NCBI RefSeq assembly: GCF_050947875.1
Contig: NC_134576.1
Span: 54,750,255-54,814,254 of the forward strand
Direction of reading: 5' to 3'
Source: Dermacentor variabilis
Lineage: Eukaryota > Arthropoda > Arachnida > Ixodida > Ixodidae
Length of the DNA stretch: 64,000 nucleotides
Below are positions 22,272 to 33,144 of this stretch, in pieces; within the stretch, counting starts at the first letter, position 1; each line of letters begins with the position of its first letter. The notes under the pieces were generated by a model. It saw nothing but the letters and a program-made list of their open reading frames with translations, was not told the DNA's origin and searched no databases. The position numbers were made by a program, and so were the translations under genes.

Positions 22272-23594
22272 GCTGTGGCTCACGTCTCCATGTAACCCGC
22301 TTGAAACAAACCTACAATATGGAGCGATCGAAGTGCGAGGGAGAACTGCATTTCTCAAATACCTGGCCGAATTTTACAATAAAAGAATACGGTTCCCTAT
22401 ATGCATAACAGGTACGCAATATAGCTTTTATTTTAAATCGCAATAGATTTTACTTATAACGTTTCCAATTTGAAACAACAATCTACGTACCATGCCTGAC
22501 TGCCCGTTAGGTTTGTGGCGCCATCCTGTGGCTAAAATGATAACTTCGGTGTCTCCCTATGGTCACGTGGCTTTGTTTCTATAGCGGGAATCCGGGAATC
22601 CCGTGGGCCAGCGGCAACTACAGCGCCATGGGTCGCATGCGTCTAATTGTCGTACAAAAATCCCTCACGTGACCTGATCCTAGGTGCCTAGGGACAGCAT
22701 TGTTTAGGGATTTTTGAGAAGGCGCGATGCTGGCGCCGAGCGACGCCGTGGCGTGTTCGTCCTCGGCCTGATCGTTCTCTGGACCGCGCGTTGTTCAACA
22801 TTGCTCATGTGATTGTACAGTACGTGCGTTGCTTTTGTGTTGGTTGTAGGTTCTGTGTTACTTGGCGGAAAGACGTGAGTAGTGGCGGTGCGGCAGTGCG
22901 GCTTTGGCCTCGGTGAACTCTGGCAGTACAGAATCTGCGTTGTGTGACCCGTGCTTTCTAGAGAACCCGGCGGTGGTGACGATTGAAATATCGAAGTGGC
23001 CTAGCGCCTCGGCAGCGAAGTTCAGCGAACCACGATGTGGCGTCGCCGTGTCCGACTTTGCTTAACGGACATCGAGGGATGTGCTGCTCGTTGCAAGTCA
23101 TGTAAATGCAACTGCGTCGACCGCCCACTGTTCAGCGCTGAATGTGTGTTTGGTGCGCTGTGCTTGAAACGAGTGGTGCAGCCTGGCAGCGGGGGTAGCG
23201 GAGGAGCAGAGTGGCTTAGGGTTTGCTCGTTCACAGACATGTGCTCCCGTCTTGGTCTCATTAGCGGCTGTCGCGGGACTGCGGTGTGCTAGCTCCTTGC
23301 CTAGTATAAAGTTTACGACGCTAACACACAGCATGTTCACGTTTTTCCGCGCTTCATTTGCATGACGGCCGAGTTGAAAACGAGACATATTCGCAACTTT
23401 CACGTACGGTGGCGTCGCCGTGCGGCGGCGGCCAGAAACAATCGAAAGATTATACTCGCCTCTGGCTGCCGCCCGTGTGCATAGCGTATTGGTGTTGTCT
23501 ATGCTTTTCCTTCACTTTTGGTTGATGTTTTAACACGTTCAAAGCTTCCGTCGGATCCTGAAGTACACTTAACATGCTCAGAATGAGCAAACAT

Positions 23595-23812
23595 AGAAGC
23601 AACCGCATTTGCTCCGTGCCACAATGGGTGCTGAGCGGTAGGTGATGTGAGCCTTGACTCATTCCCACCGGCTGCGTCGATGCGGAAGAAATTAATTATT
23701 AAGCTGCTAATCGGCAAAGCTGTCACAGAAGCGATGAAGGTTTCCAGTGCGCACTTCATGCCGGAGGACTTTTTTGGAATACGACAGATGAGTGCACGAC
23801 GATTCCGAGCAC
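23595..23812 (+). pseudogene. THAP zinc-finger domain relic
   Basis: THAP domains are C2CH DNA-binding modules of P-element-like transposases and their domesticated descendants. CSVPQ is visible near 23608-23624. After a one-base frame change come SLDSFPPAASMRKKLIIKLL and KVSSAHFMPEDFFG (23650-23780). The expected Cys after PQ reads Trp, the conserved Trp after RKK is Leu, and the Cys before SAHF is Ser. The domain is therefore dead. Its downstream basic part (SARRFRAL) is split by a foldback element and resumes at about 24310. Whether it belongs to the enclosing 2.3-kb insertion's own transposase is inferred from position. Confidence 0.55.
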
Positions 23813-23813
23813 T

Positions 23814-24309
23814 ATGCAAAATAGAAGTGAGGCAGGCAGACAGGACACAAGAGTAGAGAAGTGGACAACACGAACGCTGACTGTCAACTGAAGGGAGCAA
23901 TGAGGCGAAAAAAGAAAGAAGACACAAAACTCATCTGCGCATGCTCAGGAATGGTAACACCACGTGTCAATCGGGTACACGTGCCGGTGTACGTGAGATA
24001 TAACTGTTAAGGCACTTAATCTCTTCCTTATGTAAAGTAATCGAAGGCTGACTCACGCACGCACTTCCAACGTTATAGATATGCCATGCCTCCACCATAA
24101 GACACGTATCTTCATTCTTATGCCTGTACATTCCTGAGCATGCGCAGATGAGTTTTGTGTCTTCTTTCTTTTTTCGCCTCAGTGCTCCCTTCAGTTGATA
24201 GTCGGCGTTCGTGTTGTCCACTTCTCTACTCTTGTGTCCTGTCTGCACGCCTCACTTCTATTTTGCATAATGAATCCTTACCAACTAGCTCAGCTTTCTG
24301 TCGTTCTAA
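23814..24309. mobile_element. Foldback element inserted in the THAP relic
   Basis: Flanked by GATTCCGAGCACT (23801-23813 and 24310-24322), a 12-13-bp duplication. Arms of about 135 bp (23814-23952 and about 24129-24272) are inverted copies, e.g. GAGTAGAGAAGTGGACAACA against its complement near 24220. A tail of ~37 nt follows the right arm (24273-24309: GAATCC, then ACCAACTAGCTCAGC, then TTCTAA). It aligns by eye with the tails of the elements at 7164 and 38130. The 180-bp centre is non-coding. Confidence 0.8.
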
Positions 24310-25253
24310 GATTCCGAGCACTTGAAATCGCGAATAGGCGCACCTCCATGAAGACTCAGGCATAACACTATATTACGTGAAGGGAAAGAAATAATGTGCA
24401 ATTTTAACTCAAATGTGTTGTAGGATGATTGATGCTTGCGTTCATGCCACTCATGCCTTTGCGGCTACGTTCGAGCGCAAACATTCTCCGTGAAGACTTG
24501 TACCTGCTTCAAAATTTCTTGTTCTCGTTGATGCATTCGTGCTCTGCAACGCCGGCTTGACACTCCACCATTTTCGAACAGAGATGAGTTTCTCATTTGT
24601 GCATCGAAGCAAAGTGACGCAGGCGTAGAGGGACCTGGAATTCGTACCTCGTCTACCACTTCGATGCGCGGCTGCAACGTGTGCACAGGCGCGCATGACT
24701 GCACTCGTAAGGTAACAAATCCTAGTCCAACAAACGTTAAACTACTGTGCAGCGTTCGCGTAGCGAACCCTCAGCTGATCTGCGTGTATATTATTTTATA
24801 TAGATAACTGGAAGAATGGAGCGAGCATTGCCGCGGACCGGTAAATATCGGCTATGTATCGCTTGATCTGTCTATAGGCAAGATGCGGTAGGACTCACGC
24901 AGGCAGTAAAACTACCGCAAGACTGTAGCTTGCACAGCATGCATAAAGCGCAATAAGTAAATTACAAAGGTGAACGGTTATCGTATTAGTTCGCAAAAGC
25001 GGTCACGTATGGTTTTTTGTTTACTTCTCGTGTTCAACATCCAGCATTGTGAACACAGGCAGGGATAACTAGACAATAAATTTTCGGTCACAAAACGCTG
25101 CTTTTCACTCCGTCGATATAAAGGACTTCGGTCGCACAACACCAGGAAGGTTTTCTTTCTCGACACGGCGGCTTATTCAAGCGGTCTAAGTAACAACTTG
25201 CCGAGAGCACCACACAGCATAAAAGCTCATGGTGCCCGTTCAAAAAGGTTAAA

Positions 25254-25526
25254 TTAATAGAATGGCAAATAGAAAGCACTGTCGCTTCTTTTAATAACAC
25301 CGTCGCGGTAAAACTGAAACTGTTTGCTTCGAAGCCGCGAAGTTTGTATGCAAAGGCCTTCAACAGTCACGGACGTCGACGTGCACGCTTTTATGCCGCA
25401 GCACACAAGATGACCAGCGTTTAGGACTTCCTCGCCTTCTAGCAGGCTTCGAATCCTACGTTCTGCTCGCCCAATGTGAGCCATTACGTAGGCTAACGAC
25501 AGCGGGCGTGTAAATTGAAGAGACAT
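25254..25526 (-). pseudogene. Possible fragment of a YqaJ/SWIM-type protein
   Basis: The minus-strand frame contains LLEGEEVLNAGHLVCCGIKA followed by GLCIQTSRLRSKQF. This arrangement of a Gly-His-x-x-x-Cys-Gly segment and an LCxQTSxLRS segment recalls the region before the SWIM finger in tick YqaJ/SWIM proteins. No finger follows. Alternatively it is chance coding in a decayed transposon. Confidence 0.3.
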
Positions 25527-26086
25527 TTCAACCAGACGACGCGAAACAACATCTTACTGAGCAAGACTACCGCAGCACTGCACCGACTGCTCTAGTTCTT
25601 AATCTCTCGGACAGCCATGTTGGATTTAAGGTGGCGCCCCCTATAGGCCATTAAAGTTGCGAATAGTGTTCTTTGCGTTTGTGTGTTGTAAATTACTTTC
25701 TATTGTGGAAGTTCTGGGAGTCTTATTACACAAGGAGTGCGAACGTAAACATAAACACATATGTGTCTCTGAAATTTTGAATTACCCATAATACCTTTTA
25801 CGACTGATAAGTGGCCTACACGGCCTGTGGGAATCAGCTACCGTATGTTGCGACGCTCTTTCGTGTGGTAGAATGATGCATGGTGCGCGTTTATTTCTGT
25901 ACTGTTGTAAAAACCATTTGTTTATTCACTCAATACAAATGTACGGCTTATTCGCCGCAGTACATTTTAGTTACGCGGTGAAGCATACTAAAAGTGGGAG
26001 GGGGCCGCTATCAGCCAGCATAGTATGTCAACTTAGGCGATCTGAGAGGCGGCGGGTGCGCGAGTGTATAATTAAACAACTCTTAT

Positions 26087-29000
26087 GTCCAGTAACAGTG
26101 GAGATCATTAACTGTAGCACCAAAGTAGTGGACCACTACCAGAAGAAAGGCATGTAGTATGCCCATCTCAATTCTTGTGCTTATGCCAGTCTTCTTTTTT
26201 ACAGCAATAGCTGCTATGGGCGAACTCCTCTGGTTGTTCTGATGTTACTGGTGTTGTCACTGGAATTCCCGAATTTCTTGCTGGAATATTGCAAATAATG
26301 TTCTCATTGTGCTGCGAGGATTCAAACATATGATCAAAAGAGTAGCAGTCCACAATTCTACATTTTAGCCACTCTGCTGAAGGTTCAGTAGCGGTGAATA
26401 CCAATCCCGGAGAGCGTGATCTAGCCAACAGGTGCCATGATTGGCTAACACCTGCTCAATGTCTGTGTACTGTATATAGAGCTGGCATCCACACCTTCAA
26501 GTTCTTACACATCACCTTCCCACTTGTGAAGGCAGTCTTATGTTAAATTTTCTTCTTCCATGTGATGACAATGATTGGGTGCACCTGCTTCATTAATCTT
26601 CTTCTAGTGCTTGGCTTCTCAGATTTACTGGATGGAGCTGTTGGTGTCTTGTTTTCCTCAAGCAAAGCGCAAGACCTAGCAATGGCTAGCCCAAATAGAG
26701 ATTTGAGAAAACCAAAACGAATTCAGCAGTAAGAAGCTAAAGGGTTGTTTTGGTGTAGATCAGTGGCTAAGTCCGGATATGAAAGAGGAGGAAGAAAAGC
26801 CGAGTCTTTCCACGTTAACACTGTGAGGCACAACTCCCACAAATAAATACGACTCTTACTTATTTTACTTTTTTAAGGAGATTACCGACTTGCATTGGCA
26901 AGTGTTCACTTCAACAAACACTGCATGAAGTAAGCCTCCTGCGCATATTCCACCAGCTACTGCATCATTGTTTCCTATTATGAGTGAAACTGCAATTTTC
27001 TTTATGCTACAAGTTGCCCAATTTTGTGTTTTGCAGTAGGATGTTAGCAGTGCTATTAAGGCACTTAAAACGCATGAATTGTAGTAGAGAGAAAAAAAAG
27101 TAAGAAAGCAGTGGCTTTTTGTGCGTAGACTATGCATACACCTGGTGCTCTTATGGTCATTTTTTCCCTATCGGCTAAACCATTCTAAACAAGAAAAGTT
27201 TATACACAATTAGTTTATACACAGACCACAACTAAACCACAGGTATCGTTGGTAAGCAAAGTATACTTGTTCGGTGACATTTTCTGCAGCCCTGCTATTG
27301 GGCTTTCCTTCCTTCCTTTTCAGCTGTGCAGGTTCATTAAGAAGTGATGATACAGTTTGACAATTTTAATCGTTGAAAGACTTAGTGAAACCTTTTTCGG
27401 GTTGTTTTTTCTTGGTTTCAGACTCTGCACATTGCATTTTAAGGCGTGTTTTCTGTGTTTGTTGCTTTTTCTTTATGGGTAGGGCATGTCAACATTTTTT
27501 ACACCATTTCAAGTATGTGGTGCCATAGACTGTTCTTAGACGGAGTCTTGCCCTTTCATTCTCTACAATTTGATGTCGGTTTTTTGTGTCCAAGGCCGTT
27601 TTACAGTGCGATTGTAGTATTTTGCTAAGTTTTGCCTCTGTCACCCAAGCTTGAAAGATTGCTACCCACTGCTGGTGGCATGACACATTTCTTTTTCAAT
27701 AAAAGGAAGTCTGTCACTTATCCTGTGCACTGGTTGTCTTTTGTCTCTTTGAATTGCAATTTGTTGCCTATATTTGCTCTTTTGTTGCATTTCAGATTAG
27801 GAATGGCTATCATAATTAACATTTAACCATACTGCACACAATGTGGATGATATGTAATTGCAATATATGGCCACCATAATTATAATAGAAGTTAATAATT
27901 CAAGAATAGTGCCTTTGCATGGTGGTGCAGCCATGAATTGTGGCTATAAGGTACCAGCGCTGCAGATAGCACTGCTTGTGCAGAATATAGTTCGACTCTA
28001 CTACTTTCAAACATCATTGTTTTTATCTGCATTTGTATGGCTCCAGTTTCAATGAACAACACACATCTGGTGGAAGAGTGCCTTGCACCTGCAGTTGGGC
28101 CCAATGAATAGCCAAATTTCTGCCCGTTTTCATGTTATTAGCATATTAGTAAAGGCAGTCGTTTTTATAGTAGCCTGTTTGCCCAGTGTAGAAGCCGCTG
28201 CAGGGTGTCAGGATCTCGTACACATCTTCAGCTTTGCAGGGGACACAGCATCTGGCACATAGTTTGTCACAGGCCATGTATTCGGGGCAAGTTGAGTTCA
28301 CTCACTAGCAAAGGGAGAACCAAGCTTATTGGATATGAAGTAAACCGCCTGTATACTCAGTAGCCTTTTTCATTTCGTGTGACATATGTGGTTATAGCGA
28401 CCCTTGTTTTAAGTACTTCTTGTCCAGCAGCAGTCATTTGCTTTTGAAACACTCAGGATAGCTTTCAGCAAGCTGGACAGGAATAACACTGAAAAACCAG
28501 CAGATGTTAATTCTCGCACTTATGCGAACTTTCTTACGGTATGATGAGGGCGTAAATAAATGAGGGTGTTCCTCAAGGCCTTGTAGCACATGTGACGAGT
28601 TTGGAGCAACATGATGTATAGCAATTTTTTGATTGCATGCTATAGGTTTAGCAGGTGTGGCCATGGTTGAAGTGCAGCGCAAGGTCAAGAAAACATATCT
28701 ATGAGCAGCACCCTGGTAAACGAGACTCTGGGAAAACTAGTGGGAAGCCTGTTGAACATCTGGTTGACCCACTTGCTGGCTCCATCAGGCAAAGTATGAT
28801 AAAGAGAAGGAAGTCATCAACACATCAGAAGGTTTTTACATATAAACACTGTGCTAAGGTCATAACATGCCAACAAGTCTTAGTGCGCAGGCTATGTACC
28901 ACCAACTACATATGCCTTCTGTTCGGACATTGCTCATTGTAACTAACAAAGATGGAGTGGACAAAAAAAGAACAACAGCTCCATTAATTTGGTTTCACTG

Positions 29001-30430
29001 GTATCAACAGTGTTTTGTAAGTGTACATTGCCATACTCCCCGATGCCTTCTTGGGTGACATCAGCAAGGACCAGCTTGAGGCAAGGGGTAATGGACGTCT
29101 TTACAAGCTAAAAATGCATGCATGCATGGAGAGCACATTTTGTCCAATAAGTAGGCACTTCACCGGGGCACTGGAGAAGGAACAGGTTATTAACAGTGGA
29201 CAAAGACAAGCTACTAAACACCCAACACTGTTGCCATGTAACGACCTCTGAAACAATCCCTCTTACAGAGGAAATCATCTTTGTGCATCCATAAAGAGGG
29301 CAGATCGGCAAAGCCCCTTCAGTAATGCTGCCAGCTTCAAACGCCCATTTTGCACATCCTGAATGCTTCCTTCTCAAGACTTTGCTGGGTGCAAGCATTC
29401 TACTTTCCAAAAGCTGTCATTGAGAGCACTGTTGGTTTGGTGGCAATAAAGTTCAGAAGCAATTGCAACAATCCTCCGTTCCTAGTTGGCCTGGATGCTC
29501 ATGGTGCTTATGAAGCAGCACCATGAGGCAAGCAAGGTGAACGGATGCCTCCAAGCCCTTGTTCATTTATCACACTGTTCTGTTAGTAACAACCACGAGA
29601 CTTGAAACCAACAAGCTCAAGTTCGGCACTCGCATGGTTACTGCGGAGGATCCATAAAAAGCACAAAAACAGAAAACTCAAGGAAAAGGATAAAGCACCA
29701 TTTAACACTTAGTATTGCTACAGCCCACCCCCTTCTTTTATTTTGTCTGGTCATGCTACATCTTTTTACTATAGATAGGCATGAACTTAGGTGATGTTCC
29801 CAATCAGTGTCCAATTTTTATATACACTATGTGCTGGTTCAAAGAGGTTCGAAACACTGCAATGGAAGCTTCAAGTATAAAAGGTGCCCGGAAGAAAAAA
29901 AAAAGCTGTGCTGCAACCATCTCGGCAACATCTTGTCCCTTTAATAAAAATTGTGCTTCCATATTAACTTGAGCCCTCCAGTTTAGAGTAAAGTACCAGT
30001 GCACTTATGAACAATGAATCAATTCTCAAAGAGCATGTGCAGTCCAGACAAATGCAGGGGCAAGAATCTGCATTGCGCTCCTGCATTGAAGGTGAATAAC
30101 ACATACCATAATGGCGAATGTGCTTTAGTAAGCTTCCCTGCAATATGAATTTGTAATGTACAAAGAATTGTCAATGAAGCTTACCACGAGCACAGATGCA
30201 CTTGCAAATTATATCACAATTGAAGATAATGAGCAAACCTATGTGCCCTTTCCACTCTTAGTATGCTTTACTGCACAATGCTTATTTACACCCATGTATT
30301 GCGGTGTAGCAAGCTACAAAAGAAACTTTGCATAATTAGGCTTTTTAGGATCATCTTTCTCGCAATACACTAATATTTCGCGGTGAAGCCTAAGCAATGT
30401 ACTGCGGTGAAGCATACTAAAGTGAAAAGG
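26087..30430. other. 4.3 kb between the inverted copies, no gene recognised
   Basis: AT-rich DNA with short frames on both strands and a few poly-T and poly-A runs. No RT, transposase, snRNA or tRNA motif could be found. A few bases around 29117 repeat ATGC. Being enclosed by an inverted duplication, it could form the loop of a very large hairpin. Confidence 0.35.
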
Positions 30431-30434
30431 GGCA

Positions 30435-31640
30435 AGAGTTCTTTAATCATACACTCGCGAACACTCTCAGGTCGCCTAAGTGGACATACTATGCTGGCTG
30501 ATAGCGGCCCCCTCCCACTTCTTAGTATGCTTCACAGCGTACCTAAAATGTACTGCGGCGAAGAAGCCGTACATTTGTATTGAGTGAATAAACAAATGGT
30601 TTTTACAACAGTACAGAAATAAACGCGCACCATGCATCAGTCTACCACATGGAAGAGCGTCGCAACATACGGTAGCTGATTCACACAGGCCGTGTAGGCC
30701 ACTTATCAGTCGTAAAAGGTATTATGGGTAATTCAAAATTTCAGAGACACATATGTGTTTATGTTTACGTTCGCACTCCTTGCGTAATAAGACTCCCAGA
30801 ACTTCCACAATAGAAAGTAATTTACAACACACAAACGCAAAGAACACTATATGTCTCGTTTTCAACTCGGCCGTCATGCAAATGACATATAGCGCGGAAA
30901 AACGTGAACATGCTGTGTGTTAGCGTTGTAAACTTTATACTAGGCAAGGAGTTAGCTCACCGCAGTCCCGCGACAGCCGCTAATGAGACCAAGACGGGAG
31001 CACATGTCTGTGAACGAGCAAACACTAAGCCACTCTGCTCCTCCGCTACCCCCGCTGCCAGGCTGCACCACTCGTTTCAAGCACAGCGCACCAAACACAC
31101 ATTCAGCGCTGAACAGTGGGCGGTCGACGCAGTTGCATTTACTTGACTTGCAACGAGCAGCACATCCCTCGATGTCCGTTAAGCAAAGTCGGACACGGCG
31201 ACGCCACATCGTGGTTCGCTGAACTTCGCTGCCGAAGCGCTAGGCCACTTCGATATTTCAATCGTCAACACCGCCGGGTTCTCTAGAAAGCACGGGTCAC
31301 ACAACGCAGATTCTGTACTGCCAGAGTTCACCGAGGCCAAAGCCGCACTGCCGCACCGCCACTACTCACGTCTTTCCGCCAAGTAACACAGAACCTACAA
31401 CCAACACAAAAGCAACGCACGTACTGTACAATCACATGAGCAATGTTGAACAACGCGCGGTCCAGAGAACGATCAGGCCGAGGACGAACACGCCACGGCG
31501 TCGCTCGGCGCCAGCATCGCGCCTTCTCAAAAATCCCTAAACAATGCTGTCCCTAGGCACCTAGGATCAGGTCACGTGAGGGATTTTTGTACGACAATTA
31601 GACGCACGCCCATGGGTCCACGGCCTGTAGTGCAGGTATG
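30435..31640 (-). repeat. Inverted duplication, right copy (uninterrupted)
   Basis: Read on the minus strand it matches 22610-23398 and then directly 25664-26086. It thus preserves the site into which the 2.3-kb element of the left copy inserted. Differences are few in the central part (31000-31600) and increase near 30435-30520 and beyond 31610. Confidence 0.85.
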
Positions 31641-32311
31641 GTGTATTGGAATAGGCCAGTGTATCGTGCGTGCAACAGAACAATGGGAGAACCGAGGACG
31701 CTTATGCGATGACGCCATCAGCACGGCGCTGCGATCGACCGGCGTGCCTAGAGCGGGAAATTATACATGCTGTGCGAAACCCCGCATTTATAAATTGAAA
31801 CGGTCTGAAATCAATTGAAGTTAATATAACTCACAAAAAATAAATACTACAAACTGTTAGGATAATTCAATAACGCCGACTAAGCTTGCACGTTTCCAAC
31901 CACAGATCATGTAGTGTTCCTGCTCGTATGCTCAGCGTTTCAGTTGCAGAAGACAAACACTTGTCTACTCGTTCCGTTCGGTAAGCACGCATATGCTTTT
32001 AGTATTTCGAAACACACGGCGATAAGAAGCCCGGAAGGACACCTGCACTGTGCCTGGTGGGTTGCACGGGATTCCTTTCAAGTTGCATCAGCCATAAAGG
32101 CGATCGCAAGGTTTCAATGAAGAAAAGAAACACACACGCACACACGCACGCACACTCACACGCACACATACACGAACGCAAGCATGACCTCCACGACAGC
32201 CATAACTGCTAATCCCGGGGCCCCTGTGTTGCACCTTTATTTTTCCTCTTGCCAGCAATGACCCCAGGCTGCAGTGACAGATGGCGCTGCAGTAGACCGG
32301 CGTGCTCCAGC

Positions 32312-33136
32312 CAGTGATGCCACGGCTGCTGATTTATCAGTAGATCTACTGATTTTTTATATTTTCTGCTGATTCAGTGATAAAGCGCTTGAATCTGCTG
32401 ATTTTCTTGCTCTTCTACTGAAACGAAAGCGGAATCTGCAACTTTTTCAGTGCAGAGGATGGATGGATGGATGGTTATAGAGGTTACAGAGGTTATATTA
32501 ATGTGATGCCACCTAGCGAGAGAAAAAAAACGTGGTTGGCTTCGCGGTTAACATACTTTCTTGCGTTTCCAGTCTCTCAAACGAGGCGCTAACTCTGTCT
32601 TTGAGCAAAGTGGGGAAAAGGCATAGAGTTTCTATGCTCTATGGAAAAAGGTGAGGCGGTGAGTTTCTGAAAGTGGGTGCATAGCGAACCCCACAAATAT
32701 AAAACCACCATTAGCATCATCATCATCATAACCAACCTATTTTTATGCGCACTGTAGCACGGAGGCCTCTATCTCCAATTGATCTCCAGACTCCAATTAC
32801 CCCTGTCTGGAAGATACTATAACCTCAAGTTTTCAGGTACTAACTAACATCTGACGCCTTTGAATAGGCCATTGGAGGGCTTCACTGTTTTTAAATTCGT
32901 GCTTGACAATGGCTCTCTGGATCCCCGGGTTTTTCAAAAGTATCGCTAAGAATGTCGGGGTCAACTTTTGTACTATTTCCTGGAAGCTACAATACTTCAA
33001 CAGAGTACTAATATAAGCGCTGAATTCGTGGGCTCATAAACTGAGTGCAAAAATTGAAATTTCAAAATCTACTCATCTCTACTGATTTTTCGCGAAAAAA
33101 TCTACTACTATTTTTTAATGTGTCGTGGCAGCACTG
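32312..33136. mobile_element. Non-autonomous hAT transposon, 825 bp
   Basis: The ends are CAGTGATGCCAC and, inverted, CAGTGCTGCCAC. The flanks carry a perfect 8-bp duplication GCTCCAGC (32304-32311 and 33137-33144). A CAGTG terminus with 8-bp duplications is the classic hAT signature. The subterminal parts hold repeated CTACTGATTTTT/CTGCTGATT motifs, possible transposase-binding repeats, at both ends (32330-32440 and 33060-33115). The interior has a short GGAT repeat (32458-32474) and no transposase. Confidence 0.9.
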
Positions 33137-33144
33137 GCTCCAGC

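Larger units (their letters stand above)
23399..25663. mobile_element. 2.3-kb insertion with short terminal inverted repeats
   Basis: The left end reads TTCGCAACTTT and the right end AAAGTTGCGAA, an 11-bp inverted repeat. The uninterrupted right copy at 30850 (read on minus) has ACATATAGTG at this point. Insertion into TATA therefore happened either with an AT duplication or with none. Inside are a THAP-domain relic (23600-23850 plus), a nested foldback element (23814-24309) and a minus-strand fragment (25254-25526). I read it as a decayed DNA transposon of unknown superfamily. Confidence 0.6.
22610..26086 (+). repeat. Inverted duplication, left copy (interrupted)
   Basis: Two blocks, 22610-23398 and about 25664-26086, match the minus strand of 31640-30435 in the same order and are nearly identical over long stretches. 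In the right copy the two blocks are adjacent; here they are separated by a 2.27-kb insertion. No conserved protein is encoded. Open frames of 79-85 codons exist in both copies but lack recognisable domains, and nothing shows that selection maintains them. Confidence 0.85.

Noticed and set aside
23022..23403. Overlapping frames of 79-101 codons present in both inverted copies
   Set aside because: Their conservation is explained by the recent duplication. No motif, start context or splice signal supports a protein.
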